17,411 nt of DNA from Isohypsibius dastychi (Eukaryota > Tardigrada > Eutardigrada > Parachela > Isohypsibiidae). Shown here one piece after another: positions 1-9,443 of this stretch. The position numbers and the translations under genes are program-made. Each line of letters starts with the position of its first letter. Position 1 is the first letter of the stretch. The notes under the pieces were generated by a model, which was not told where the DNA came from, ran no database searches, and worked only from the letters and a program-made list of their open reading frames with translations. Location: positions 1 to 17,411 of the forward strand of contig JAQIWT010000597.1 of assembly GCA_034696485.1 (NCBI GenBank), read 5' to 3'.

Positions 1-28
1 AAGTTTATTTGGTTCGATTCGATACACA

Positions 29-44
29 CCCCCCCCCCCCCCCC
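29..44. repeat. Poly-C homopolymer (C16)
   Basis: Sixteen consecutive C bases. Similar C/G runs recur at 7984-8000, 15945-15960 and 16143-16160, so this is a habit of the genome rather than a single event. Such runs can form G-quadruplexes on the G-rich strand and are prone to length errors in sequencing. Confidence 0.95.
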
Positions 45-54
45 TGACGGAATG

Positions 55-73
55 GTATTTCGGTCCGAAATAC
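55..73. repeat. Short palindrome with 9-bp arms
   Basis: GTATTTCGG and CCGAAATAC flank a single T. It may be a small hairpin or a dyad binding site; no function is implied. Apart from this and the C-run, I see nothing in positions 1-360. Confidence 0.6.
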
Positions 74-360
74 GAGTTCACTCCAAGCGAGTCTTGATAA
101 GAATAGTAACCCGGGTTTCTACTTCTGACTTTACTGTATAACATAGATTGTGATGTAGCTAAATAACCGACACCCGGCTCGTATCGAAATTCTGTACACA
201 GTTTGGTTTGCCGGTCTGAGGTGTTATACTATTCATTTTGAAAAGTTCACCAATAAAAGCAGAAGCAGTATTCAGAAACATTGAAAGGTGACTGATACAG
301 CTGATTCATAGACACTGCCGCAAGTTATATCACCCAATCCAGCGAAATCGAACACACACC

Positions 361-1805
361 CTATGAGTTGAAACAAGAGCATATGCACCCTCCGCTGATT
401 GGTCTGTAGGCTGGCCCGATTAAAATCGCCTTCGAGTACCCTTTTGAACAGGTGGAGCAAAACTGAAGCGTCATCAATATTGAAGTGAATCTAGCTGCGC
501 TGATTGGTGATGCATTATTCGTTGTTGGATTAGAAACTTATGCGTTTACGACGCACTGTGATATAGATTATGAATACTTTGCAAAATCCTTTGTTATCAA
601 TGTTGGCGTCGGCCTAGAGGAAACTGACGAAGGGCCATTTTCCATTTTTTTTTCTTTTCGCTTCTTTCAGTGTTCTTCCGCCCGAATTTTTCTTCATACC
701 GGTCAACGAATCCCTCCCCGATGGGAAGATGCTTGCAAGTATGGTCATGAATTCTGAATAGGTTCGTTGCTCCTGGAATAAAAAAGGGTACGTTGCTTTG
801 GCCTGTCTTACTCTCATATAAATGCAAACAGAGGCTTCAGCGGTCAACCTTAAAACCATGTTAAGAAAGAAAAACCTTCGGGCTTCCCCCGACCAGATGC
901 TCGTGGGTGGGAGATATTGCGGAAGGTTGGCGTAGGATTTCAAATTCCGGATCAAACATAAATTCTCCTACGAAACTTCTTAGGCATTACGAATTGAATT
1001 CAAAGATCAACCATACATTCGAAATAAGTTCTGTCAACACAAATGTTGTCAAGGTTTTCGGACATCCTTGTTGTCCGCATCATCTTCACTTGAACTTTGA
1101 ATGTTCCTCGAAATTCAGATTTGCGACTAATCGAAAAAGCAAGAGCTATTGCCTTGATGATTTTTTTTCTTTTAATAGTATTTTTGATGGATTTTTTAAA
1201 TGCAAACTGACAGAAGAGTTGAGCGTACAGGCTCGATCCTGAACTTTCGGTTATATCCAAGCCTTTCACTGGAAAGGGAAAAAACAACACGTTGCTACTT
1301 GGATCCAACCTCCCGCAAAAAGACTGCCAATAACCAGGCTGGAAGGGAGGTGGCTACAGTCACGTGATCTATTTGCTGCATGAAACTGAAATTCATACTG
1401 GAGTTTCACCGATTATTGATTGCAGCTGACAATGCAGCTATTGAATCCGATCCACCGTTCGCCTCAAAGATAGAGAAAAAAGTCTTCTTTTTCTGAAGTT
1501 CGTACGGAGCTGAATTATGCTCAGTGTGTTTGAAACATTTGAGTAACGAATTATTTTGGTAGCTTGAAGCAAACAGATGTGCGACTCGTGCTCTGTAAAG
1601 CGACTGCGCAATCGTATAGCTTGCGTCGACGTATTCGTAGACGTACGCTCGCAATGAGGGATTGCGTCATTGGGCGGAGCAGTCGGGGTATTGTATATCT
1701 GAGGCTTCATTATATCTATGTGGTCAACCAACCATGTGAACGTATTGCTTAGTGACTCCACGAGGTTGTCGCACATCTCATCTGCTGTCACGCCAGCGTA
1801 TTGCT
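361..1805 (-). CDS. Gene B: candidate multi-exon gene, 5' end not found
   Basis: Not recognised. A phase-consistent chain of minus-strand blocks: 1805-1647, 1592-1506, 1268-1090, 967-812, 772-629 and 462-361, giving about 274 residues to a TAG at 361-363. Visible junctions include acceptors with good pyrimidine tracts before 1268 (TTTTTTCCCTTTCCAG) and 772 (TTTTTTATTCCAG), and a strong donor GAGA|GTAAGA after 812. The intron at 811-773 is only 39 nt. The best-supported stretch is 967-629, which reads as ordinary mixed protein and ends in a basic Lys/Arg-rich segment. The last block is Cys-rich (CSTC, then CICSC). Weak points: the donors at 1089 and 628 (GTGAAG, GTCAGT), the last exon, which is also open in another frame to 272, and the 1406-1650 stretch, which has a competing open frame. 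No start codon is assigned. It lies downstream of gene A on the same strand. Confidence 0.35.
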
Positions 1806-1876
1806 CTACGATTGAGGGAACGGATACAGAATCGGCAACACAGATTGTCAAGTACGTTTGACTTTTTCACGTCAAA

Positions 1877-2568
1877 GCTATAAGATGTCATACAGTTGGT
1901 CGCGTTGTTAACTGCGGTTCGAGGAGAAAACAAGGCGGTACGATTGTTAGGTACGAAGTTGACTTAAGTTTGGAATGCTATTGTGGGGCAAACACTAACA
2001 ATGTAGATTAAGCCGCAATTTGAGTTTGCGGTAACCGCCGTAGTCGGCTGATAACCTTCGAGTTCTTGGGTGAAAAGCCTGGAGAAAACAGGGAGACCCG
2101 GCCAAGAGCCTTGGAGTTGACTGTCCAATGCCCCTGGCCCGGCAAGACAGATCGTTATGTGATGCCAGTGCAGTCAATTTTGCAACAACTGAATGTGTGC
2201 ATATTTTCAAAGCTTGCATGAACTGACTGGAGTTTAAGTTGTAACAATTTATGATTTTTTCTGAAATCTGTATCTTTTCACGTTTATTTCTGATCATTGC
2301 AGATAATTTTATGCCAGTTGAATGGCACGGCTGGAAGCCGTGATTGCAAACAGTAATGCTAGATTTTCAAAAAACTTCTATCCGTTCTATACGTTGCTTT
2401 GCCTTCAAGTCATTCTGACTGAAAGAATGCTAAACAAATCGCTCGGACATCTTTGCTTAGTACAATCAATCAAGAAATCAAATTCGTAACCTGGTGACGT
2501 CGAGAGCGCCGCCTTAATTTCTACTCGAACCGCAGTTAATAAAGCGACTAGCTGTATGTAGAAATAGC
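1877..2568. repeat. Diverged inverted-repeat pair, possible TIR element
   Basis: The minus strand of 1930-1877 matches the plus strand of 2515-2568 over about 54 bp. A near-perfect core (CGAACCGCAGTTAA) is followed by a weaker match ending in CTGTATG and ATAGC. Weaker similarity continues inward to about 1970 and 2480 (TTCGTAAC-like, GCCGCC). This leaves roughly 0.5 kb between arms, consistent with an old non-autonomous DNA element. No target-site duplication was found. The interior has a 100-codon minus-strand open frame (1995-2297) that I do not accept as a gene. Confidence 0.45.
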
Positions 2569-3003
2569 CAGCATGAGCAGGCATAGTTCTCTGTATTCGT
2601 CAGTCAACATGATCGGGCAGTCAACTGGGCAACACCTCAACAATATCATTGCGATACTCCATAATCACTCAGTTCGGCACTCTCGCACAATCACCACACG
2701 GGTGTTGACACTGCAGTATTTCTAAGATACATGTTGAGATGAAACGCCAAGGCAATTTGCCCAGGATGATAAGTGTGTATTTTTAGCTGATAGTCTACAC
2801 TATCAGCAATGAACATCTGTGATAAACTCTTTTCTTAATAATAGTTAGGTTTTGATGTTATTATTTTCGACTAACATGGATGTCATAATAACAAGTTCAC
2901 AAAGTAGATATGTCCGGGCCATCTGCACCGGGAGCCTTCGTGCTCAAGCAAAAGATTTCTAAGTGATGAACAGAACGGTATTGTTGCTCCGATATTGTGC
3001 ATT
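2569..3003. other. Intergenic stretch with one small hairpin
   Basis: No gene recognised. The only clear structure is a perfect hairpin at 2786-2807: GCTGATAGT and ACTATCAGC around a 4-nt loop. This interval should contain the 3' untranslated region of gene A (minus strand), but I see no canonical AATAAA on that strand here. Confidence 0.5.
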
Positions 3004-3248
3004 TCAACATGTTATTCCTAAGCAGGCAACGCATGTCCTCCCACTCGCGTTGAAGCGCTCCGGCCAGTGTTTTTTATGAATTGGTTGACAGTTGAGATGG
3101 TATCTGTTATTACACTTGGAACAGCTGTACGTAGCTTTCTTGGCATTGTCTCCGTCAGTGATTCTGCAGGAGGTGCATTCGATCCGGCATTTTTTCTTAT
3201 TTAGAATTGCTTTTATGGAAAAGTCCCTTTGTCGTTTTTGAGATATTC
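3004..3248 (-). other. Gene A terminal exon: PHD-like zinc finger
   Basis: The last exon follows a strong acceptor (TCTTATTTTTGCAG) and encodes 80 residues ending at TGA 3006-3004. After a basic stretch (KAILNKKKCR) the ligands run C858-x2-C861-x14-C876-x2-C879-x4-H884-x2-C887-x18-C906-x2-C909, the C4HC3 spacing of a PHD-type cross-brace finger. Extra His residues at 891 and 894 leave open a zinc-ribbon arrangement like the C-terminal finger of piggyBac transposases; I see no piggyBac DDE domain in gene A. The usual PHD Trp two residues before the seventh Cys is absent. Entry phase 1 matches the donor AAAG|GTACAG after 4269. Confidence 0.65.
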
Positions 3249-6200
3249 CTGCAAAAATAAGATGTAGCGACTAACTGTATTATGATTGATCTCGCTTTTA
3301 TTCTGAACAGAGGCGCATCGCCCACTACTGATGTACCAATCGACAAGTTACATTTCGGTTAGGCGTCTGAATCCATGAAAAATTGTATGGATAATTGCAA
3401 GAGAAACAGTTCTTCGAACAAATAGAGCACCTGCGTTGCGCAGGTATGAACCGTAGGTATGAGCTCATGCTAGCGGGGAATATCGTTCTTTCTAAAAACC
3501 TTGAAGTTCCGTTACGTCAAAGGTCATGTCAACCCCATTTAACTGATATCTGCATGACTTGAAGAACAGTAGAAAAAAAACGGAGAATATCAAATGAGCT
3601 CATCAATAATGACAACGGATCTGTGAGGCGCGTAAGTGATGATGCGAAAAAGGTTTGGCTAAGAGGCATGAAATCCTTTATATTCGAATTTGCCTCAAAG
3701 TTTAATCGGAATTTTTGGACAACAGTGAGAAAATAAGATTATTCCGGATACTGTCTTTTATATAATCTGAGTCTCCTATAGAATGTACATTCACAGAAGT
3801 TTGTTACTTCAGTTTGAATTGGTTTAGTACGGTCATATTGAAGGAAGCTTCAGATTGCAAGCTCTAAAATCATAGTCACAGTTCATATTTTCTACGAAAA
3901 TTGATCTCTTGAGTTTCACAATTTAGATTCGAACGATTTTCACTCCGAAATCATGTTTTTCTTCGAACCGTAGAGCTAGATGATTCACTCGCAGTTCTCT
4001 GCATCGTGAACCTCTGATGTTGTAGAAAGTATTGCTGGCTTCTCGAACAGCGATCAGGGGCTAAGCTTAAGTGAGTGAAGAGCACACAGAGGTCTATCCC
4101 AGGCTTATCCCAAGTCTATACCAAGTGTGAAAAGTAGTACTCCGAAGATTTTCTTGAGGAACAGAGAAAGGCTGAATGGATTCAATGGTCAGGTAGGATG
4201 AACAACAAAACGAATATAGCCGTGAAAAGTCTACTCCTGACTGTAGCAGCAGATTTTTCGTACTGTACCTTTTTTTTCATGGCCAGCAACTTCGGTCGAT
4301 TCACCGATGGATTCCCGACTCGGACAGCTCGAAGTTTTGTCCATGTCATCTCTATCCCTAATGGCCGCAGGTGATTGCATATTTTTGTCAGATAACTATG
4401 CGCAGAGAACGAGTGTGTCAGTTGTTCAGTTATAACAGAGTCGAATTCTTACTGTTGAATTCGTGATAGATAACAAGTCCTGAGCGCAGCTGTAAATATC
4501 AATTTCTCATACAAAAACGAATTTCATGAGTCCGTCATTTTTCGCTTTTCTTTTTCTCCCGTAGCATACAATTAAACTGAGCAAATTTGGCAAGAAAAAC
4601 TCACTTTTCTGTTGGATCGGCAGGTTTGTTCAACGTAGCTGATCTCTCAGTCGCGAAAGTACACAAAGATTTGAATACAGTCAGCTCTGGAACAGTTGCT
4701 GCATATTCAGCGGATGAGGACGTCTTCTCAACTAGCAGAGAGTAGAGAGTTAAGCTATGAAAGACAATGTTATTATCACTCCATGAAGGCAACACTCACT
4801 GCAGAAGGTTTCCGGTCCGTTTGATAAGGATTGCAGTTGAATGTTCGTGAATAATTCTTTCGCTATGCCTAAACAACGCTTGTGGATTCCATCTGCGAAC
4901 TTGACAGGCGATCGTAAGTTCTGTGATACAGATATCCATGGTTTCTGGATAAAAACACTCAACATCCTCTAGACATACTTGTAGACGAAACTTCTGTTTC
5001 ATGCGCAAAAAGATGGATTTATCATGACCTGATTGCACCAGCAGCGCAACAAAATCGTCTTCGCGTATAGCAACCGAGGGAAGAGTGACCAAGACTTTAA
5101 CACAAGCCATAACCTAAGAGAAATGTTCAAGAAGCCGTTCGTGGTACAAACTATTCAAAAGATAACAACATACCTCACTGTGGAATTTTTGTTTCATCTT
5201 CTCCGTCTCTTGGCAGAACTCATGAATTATCAACTGCCTATCCGTCATCCTCGAAAAATCGACGGCTACCTCTACTGGCCGCTCGATGTGGCATCCGTAG
5301 TTCTTAAGTGCAAAGAATCGAAGAGCAGAAACCTCGACACTGCCGATCCATTCAGAAGCTTCGACTTTTTTGAGAAACTAGATGACGGAAAGTTGCAAAT
5401 CGTAATTTTGGGTAGGATTAACTTCGGTACCAGCTCTGTTGCAGCAACCAAAACGGATAAATTATCTGTGATACGCTCATGGTGGCGGACGACTTTTGGG
5501 ACGAGTCTGGAGATTTTGCTCCGAAGATTCAGCACTCGCTCTTTCATTCCACATTTCTCGGATGGCGTGATATTGAGAAGCTGACTGAAGAACCTCGATG
5601 CACAACGCTTGGCGCTCCCAACATCTTCTTCGCCATATGGAGTGAGCTCATAATTTGATGGGAATTCGATTACAGCAGCTTTCGATAGAGCTTCAGTCCT
5701 ATGAGCATTCGTTGAACATGATTCACCCAATGTCTATTTTTCTGGCTTTGGTTTACCTGGATGACAACACATCTATCATATCCATGTCACATGTGAAGGC
5801 GACAGTGTTTCTCGGAATGTCGGGCTCTTTTCTATGGTTCGCAACCGTCCCGCCGTAACATTCCTCCAGACAGCTTGCCATTGATTCTACATCTCTACAG
5901 TCATGGACTACGATTGGCAGTTGATTCGTGGAACATCGCTCCCGCAGTTCGTTCCGTGATGCGGACTTCACTTCGCAAATCTCTTCTGCGTTTATGCCAA
6001 GGAAGCTGGTTGACAGATTGGTGAGCCACCTAGCAAGTCCATTCTGCGCTCCCGTTACTATGAGAGCGGGTAAGTGGCCAAAAGTTTCCAGAAGCTCCGC
6101 ATAATGAAGATTAACGATGTTCACATGCGCTGCGGAATACAACGATTTTTGAAAAATAACCAGCACATTCAACAGCGCATGTTTCCACTTCAAGCTCAAC

Positions 6201-7841
6201 TTACCAAAAACAAAAAGACCACAAATAAAGTGCTCGCTCATTGCATCCTGTTCGAATTTTCGTCGTAGTACTTCCAGGAGATGCAGTTTTTCGTTACCGG
6301 TATATAATTTCAGTGGAGTCACATGTGCTAGCATTTCCTGGACCCAGACATAATCAGAATCCTCGGGCATAATTTGTTTAACCTGTCCTTGATCTTTTCG
6401 AAAAAACAGTTCCGGGGCAAATGAAAAGGTCTTCCCGTCCAGTTGTAAGTTTCTCCGACTCACAACGTGCTTGTCTGGTGGCTGATTGGTCGACCTGCAT
6501 TTCCTGCAAAGATTGAGATAGATATAGACGGATAACTTTTTTTGACAATCCAATATGGTGCGACCTTGCATTCACACGAAAATACAGAGCCTTCTCAGCT
6601 TTGAAAGTGCCACAGGGGAGCTCTCTCTGTTTCCTGTTTTGTAAGACAGTTCTGTTAGGTTAGGAAACTCGGACGCCTGGGACCCTCTAGGATTATGGGT
6701 ATCATCTACGGAAACAGTCGATTTAGGATTTATTGATTCGGTTAGTTGAGACTAAAATTAGTAAATAAGGCTTTCTGGCAACGTCTTCACAGCACACAAA
6801 TTTCTGACCATTCCTTCATTTGATAGGATTGTTTCAATTCAGATTTTAGAGGAGCTCATCTCTCAACCTAACAACCTACTCATTATATTCCGTGTTCTTC
6901 CATATAACGTAGTCGTTCAGTTCTTTTTGACTCAAGAACGACATGATGACCGGTGGCATCCCATGAGTGAAGGATAGCTTCTTTTCAAATTCCGCCGCAT
7001 TGCGAAGTGCGGTTCCATTGATGAAGCATTTGCTGAAATATGGGGCATTTAAGTAACAAATCAGAACAGCAAATCCTTCAAAGGATGAAAACACGTGTAC
7101 GTGGTGAGATGACTTACAATGACCTATCCGCATAGTTCGTGTGGTGCAGATTGCACAGCCAACCACCTTCTCCTAATGGACCACTGTAAGTTCCTTGAAC
7201 TATTTCCAACCTGAATCCGAGAACAAAAGTGCCTTCATGATCCAGTGGTCCGTAGTACGTGCGGTTGTCTTTTTCGTACCACTGTACCTACAGGTGCAAC
7301 GGTATATTTACTTGAAGCAAATATGAAGTGACGACATAATGATACACGTTTCAGAATACCTTCTTGGACGGGATACATCCTTCCTCAAACTGGAATGTGT
7401 TTGGAGACCCACCAAACATCCGATCAACTGGGGACGAGTAGCCTTTAACAAATTACAAACTGATGATTTGATAAATCCGCCCTTACTGTTTTTCGTGAAA
7501 TCTTGTCGATATTGATTATTAGTCATTAAGCTAGCTTTTTCATTAGGATAATCCGTACCGTGATAATGCAACAACAAGTTACGAAAATTGAAAAGCTCGT
7601 TCGTGAAGCAGCCTCCTGAAGCTCAGGTACATATATCATGCTGACCTGATTCATGGGTTTCAGAGTGTGAGCTAGGAGCTTCGATGCTATCCGATCTTTG
7701 GCCCAAAAAAGTTCTGGAGAATGTAGGTAGGTGGTCATTAGGAATGCTTCTTATTGCGTTCAGAACTTCATCTTCTGCTGACTCATTTATTGGGTTGTGA
7801 ACTCGAGATTCCATATTGCACAGGGAGACGTTTGCTGTCAT
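3004..7841 (-). CDS. Gene A: 16-exon gene, NTPase-like core plus C-terminal zinc finger, 914 aa
   Basis: Exons, high to low: 7841-7646, 7615-7487, 7427-7360, 7287-7118, 7032-6880, 6633-6565, 6503-6205, 6129-5757, 5698-5431, 5377-5174, 5113-4979, 4944-4800, 4731-4605, 4489-4453, 4395-4269, 3248-3004. All 15 introns are GT..AG and all phases agree: 2745 coding nt, no internal stop. The start ATG (7841) has a good context (GCGGCCATGA) and follows an acceptor (CTTTCTTGCAG, 7859), so an upstream non-coding exon or a trans-spliced leader is likely. Residues 66-270 form an unrecognised domain rich in aromatic residues and Gly (YYGPLD, GGWLCNLHHTNYADRSF). Residues 340-500 resemble a P-loop NTPase core. 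Residues 500-690 look helical, 730-833 are Ser/Thr-rich and charged, and 854-909 carry a zinc finger. Role unknown; nuclear or chromatin function is only an inference from the finger. Least certain: the 30-nt first intron, the 246-nt intron 6879-6634 (the frame would otherwise stop at 6876), and the 1020-nt last intron. Confidence 0.75.
3249..4268 (-). other. Gene A last intron (about 1 kb) with a Cys-rich open stretch
   Basis: By far the longest intron of gene A. On the same strand at about 3463-3340 is a stop-free stretch starting with ATG and containing CSICSKNCFSC, followed by a GTAACT donor. Its phases do not allow simple inclusion between exons 15 and 16, so I leave it as intron. A 7-bp hairpin (ACCTGCG / CGCAGGT) lies at 3429-3445. 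The remainder is AT-rich and shows nothing else. Confidence 0.45.
4453..4489 (-). other. Gene A micro-exon 14 (37 nt)
   Basis: Bounded by GATATTTACAG and GTAAGAATTC. Including it moves the next exon from the frame entered directly from exon 13 to the one that joins in phase to the zinc-finger exon. It encodes about 12 residues (CAQDLLSITNST). The flanking introns are 115 and 57 nt, typical of this gene, whereas omitting it would leave one 209-nt intron. Confidence 0.65.
5600..6129 (-). other. Gene A NTPase-like core with degenerate P-loop
   Basis: Residues about 362-500. A hydrophobic strand leads into VTGAQNGLARW (386-396), where a Walker A (GxxxxGK[ST]) would be expected; the second Gly, the Lys and the Ser/Thr are absent at the spaced positions. 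LPIVVHDCRD (432-441) sits where a Walker B would fall, and NTVAFTCD (469-476) resembles a sensor-1 strand. An Arg at the exon 8/9 junction (R486) precedes another strand (AAVIEF). The order and spacing match helicase/AAA-type P-loop cores. The missing Lys suggests loss of ATP hydrolysis or a non-ATPase origin. The assignment is by eye only. Confidence 0.4.
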
Positions 7842-7983
7842 GGCCGCTGACGGATATACTGCAAGAAAGAGGTTTCAGTTATCGATACGGTAATGGGAGG
7901 TACCACGTTGTAACGCATTTATTCACTCATTTCAATACAGCCGACTACCGCGTACGGATGGGGCGATGGTGTACCAAGAAGGT

Positions 7984-8000
7984 GGGGGGGGGGGGGGGGG
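7984..8000. repeat. Poly-G homopolymer (G17)
   Basis: Seventeen G bases on the plus strand, hence C17 on the gene A coding strand, within its putative promoter or 5' leader. Could form a quadruplex; length is likely to vary between individuals. Confidence 0.95.
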
Positions 8001-8005
8001 CTGGA

Positions 8006-8013
8006 TGACGTCA
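8006..8013. promoter_or_regulatory. Full CRE palindrome TGACGTCA upstream of gene A
   Basis: A perfect 8-bp CREB/ATF-type site about 150 bp upstream of the first recognised splice acceptor of gene A and next to the G17 tract. The position fits a proximal promoter on the minus strand. No TATA box or start site can be assigned; binding is inferred from the motif alone. Confidence 0.35.
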
Positions 8014-8194
8014 GCCTCCCGAATATTTTTGTAAGCCTTGTGAATCAGCTACACCAATATATTGGCCTGCCTTATCGAGTTCAACATTTCATATGATTGC
8101 GTTAGTTTCTGTCAGTTTTCGAAACCTAAGAAGCTCGGAAGACCATAATTACCGATTATTTACGTGAATTTTCGTGTTGAAGACCCTTTCCTTA

Positions 8195-8363
8195 CAGTTT
8201 TATCTGAAAATTAGCGGGGTTAAAGTTATCGATTACGTCAATAACGAACTTCTCCCGGTTCGTAGAATGGTTTACCCTGCATTGAACGAGATCCACACGT
8301 AAGATTAACGACACAATTTTGAATAACGCCGAAAGCAAGTTACGCCAATAGCGGGGTTTACTG
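8195..8363. mobile_element. Possible pogo/Tigger-type remnant
   Basis: The right end reads AATAGCGGGGTTTACTG followed by TA. This resembles the CAGT(A)..AACCCCGCTAT terminus common among pogo/Tigger-like elements, which duplicate TA. A second AGCGGGGTT lies at about 8213, but in direct rather than inverted orientation, just inside TACAGTTTT at 8193-8200. This suggests a rearranged or degraded element. Family assignment is from general knowledge of the termini, not from an alignment. Confidence 0.3.
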
Positions 8364-8893
8364 TATACGGCAACGGCAACTTTAAAGGAAATTTCAATCC
8401 CAAATCTCCAGCTCAAGCAGCGGCAGAAATTTTTTCACCATAAGTCAGTTATCAATTAGGCAAGTAATGATCATTGAGGTTGAGACATCACCTGCCCCAG
8501 AAATAATTGTCCGTAACGTACAAATAGGAAGATAGCAATTCTCAAGTGCATGACCATTAATATCGGACTCGGTAATACTGAAGTTTTTCCGTACTACACT
8601 TTGTACACGGTTTTTGGGAAACGGGTACTTTTCTCTTACAGGTTTTCTCTGAATTCAGGATGAACTCAGATGATATGATGCAAAGTTGAAGAAGCTAGAG
8701 AATCAGAAACTCAATGCAGTTATTTTTTTGTTTTACGACTGACTGAGACATCGCTCGCTGAGAGCGAGTTGAATGACCCCGATTAGGAGTTATGCCGTTA
8801 AATTGCAACCATGTGCTTCTGTGAGTAACCGAAATTGAAATTGGTAGGATCAGTGTGTCAAGTTTTTGCTTCTGTACACTTTCCATATTTCAG
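8364..8893. other. Non-genic stretch
   Basis: No supported gene. A small hairpin CTCGCT-GAG-AGCGAG lies at 8753-8767. A donor-like GTGAGT at 8821 follows ATGTGCTTCT, but no in-frame partner exon was found. Confidence 0.5.
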
Positions 8894-9096
8894 AATTGAA
8901 GTCCGATCCGATGTCTCCGAATTCACTGCAGTTTCCTAAAGTAGAAGATTACAATCCAAAATATCTTGAGAGGCGATTTTTTTTCAGTTTTTTGGTCACC
9001 GCCCTAAAGGGCGTGAACCTACTCAAGTCAGGAGGTGCAAGTTACTTTCGTAAAAGAAATTGCTGTTGGTCCATTCGATGGAAGGGAGGTCCATAA
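8894..9096 (+). CDS. Weak candidate exon, open to a stop
   Basis: Follows a good acceptor (CATATTTCAG, ending 8893) and stays open for 66 codons, with an acidic, plausible beginning (KVEDYNPKYLERR). No partner exon in phase was found, and the later half crosses a T-run and a hairpin (CGCCCT / AGGGCG near 9000-9013), which look non-coding. A second open frame at about 9103-9390 overlaps a 9183-9443 frame. I cannot decide between them. Confidence 0.2.
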
Positions 9097-9443
9097 AGCC
9101 AACCATAATATTCCATTGAGCCAGACCTCGCTCTACCTGATATTGAAAAGTTCTTAAGAAGCACTGTACGAGTCCCGCAAGCATGCATGCAGCGGACTGG
9201 TATCCTCAGGTACCTTATCATATTAAGGTTGCCACCTCATTACGTCACCAGGCCCCCTACCTTACTACGATACCAAGTGACCACCGTACCAACCTACCAG
9301 CCGGACATCACATTACTCTCAATCTTGGCGCGGAGGGTGCTTCATTCGAACTTCAACAAAGTTTTCAAAAATTTCCTGTTATTCTGAAAAGTCTTAAAGA
9401 TCACACGATCAATGACATCACTGCTTGTATAATGATAGTCTAA

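Noticed and set aside
485-757. 90-codon plus-strand open frame
   Set aside because: It is antisense to the better-supported gene B exons and runs into T-rich low-complexity sequence.
1877-1930. Coding-like minus-strand stretch upstream of gene B
   Set aside because: It coincides with a repeat arm and needs a one-base shift in an A-run to join the next block.
1995-2297. 100-codon minus-strand open frame
   Set aside because: It lies inside the inverted-repeat element, is open in more than one frame nearby, and has no splice or family support.
5033-5584. 183-codon plus-strand open frame, the longest on that strand
   Set aside because: It is antisense to gene A exons 9-11; the minus-strand exons have matching splice phases and it does not.
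6074-6268. 64-codon plus-strand frame
   Set aside because: It is a shadow of gene A exons 7-8 and their intron.
9183-9443. Two overlapping plus-strand frames (86 and 66 codons)
   Set aside because: They cannot be told apart, have no acceptor or donor support, and match no recognised family.
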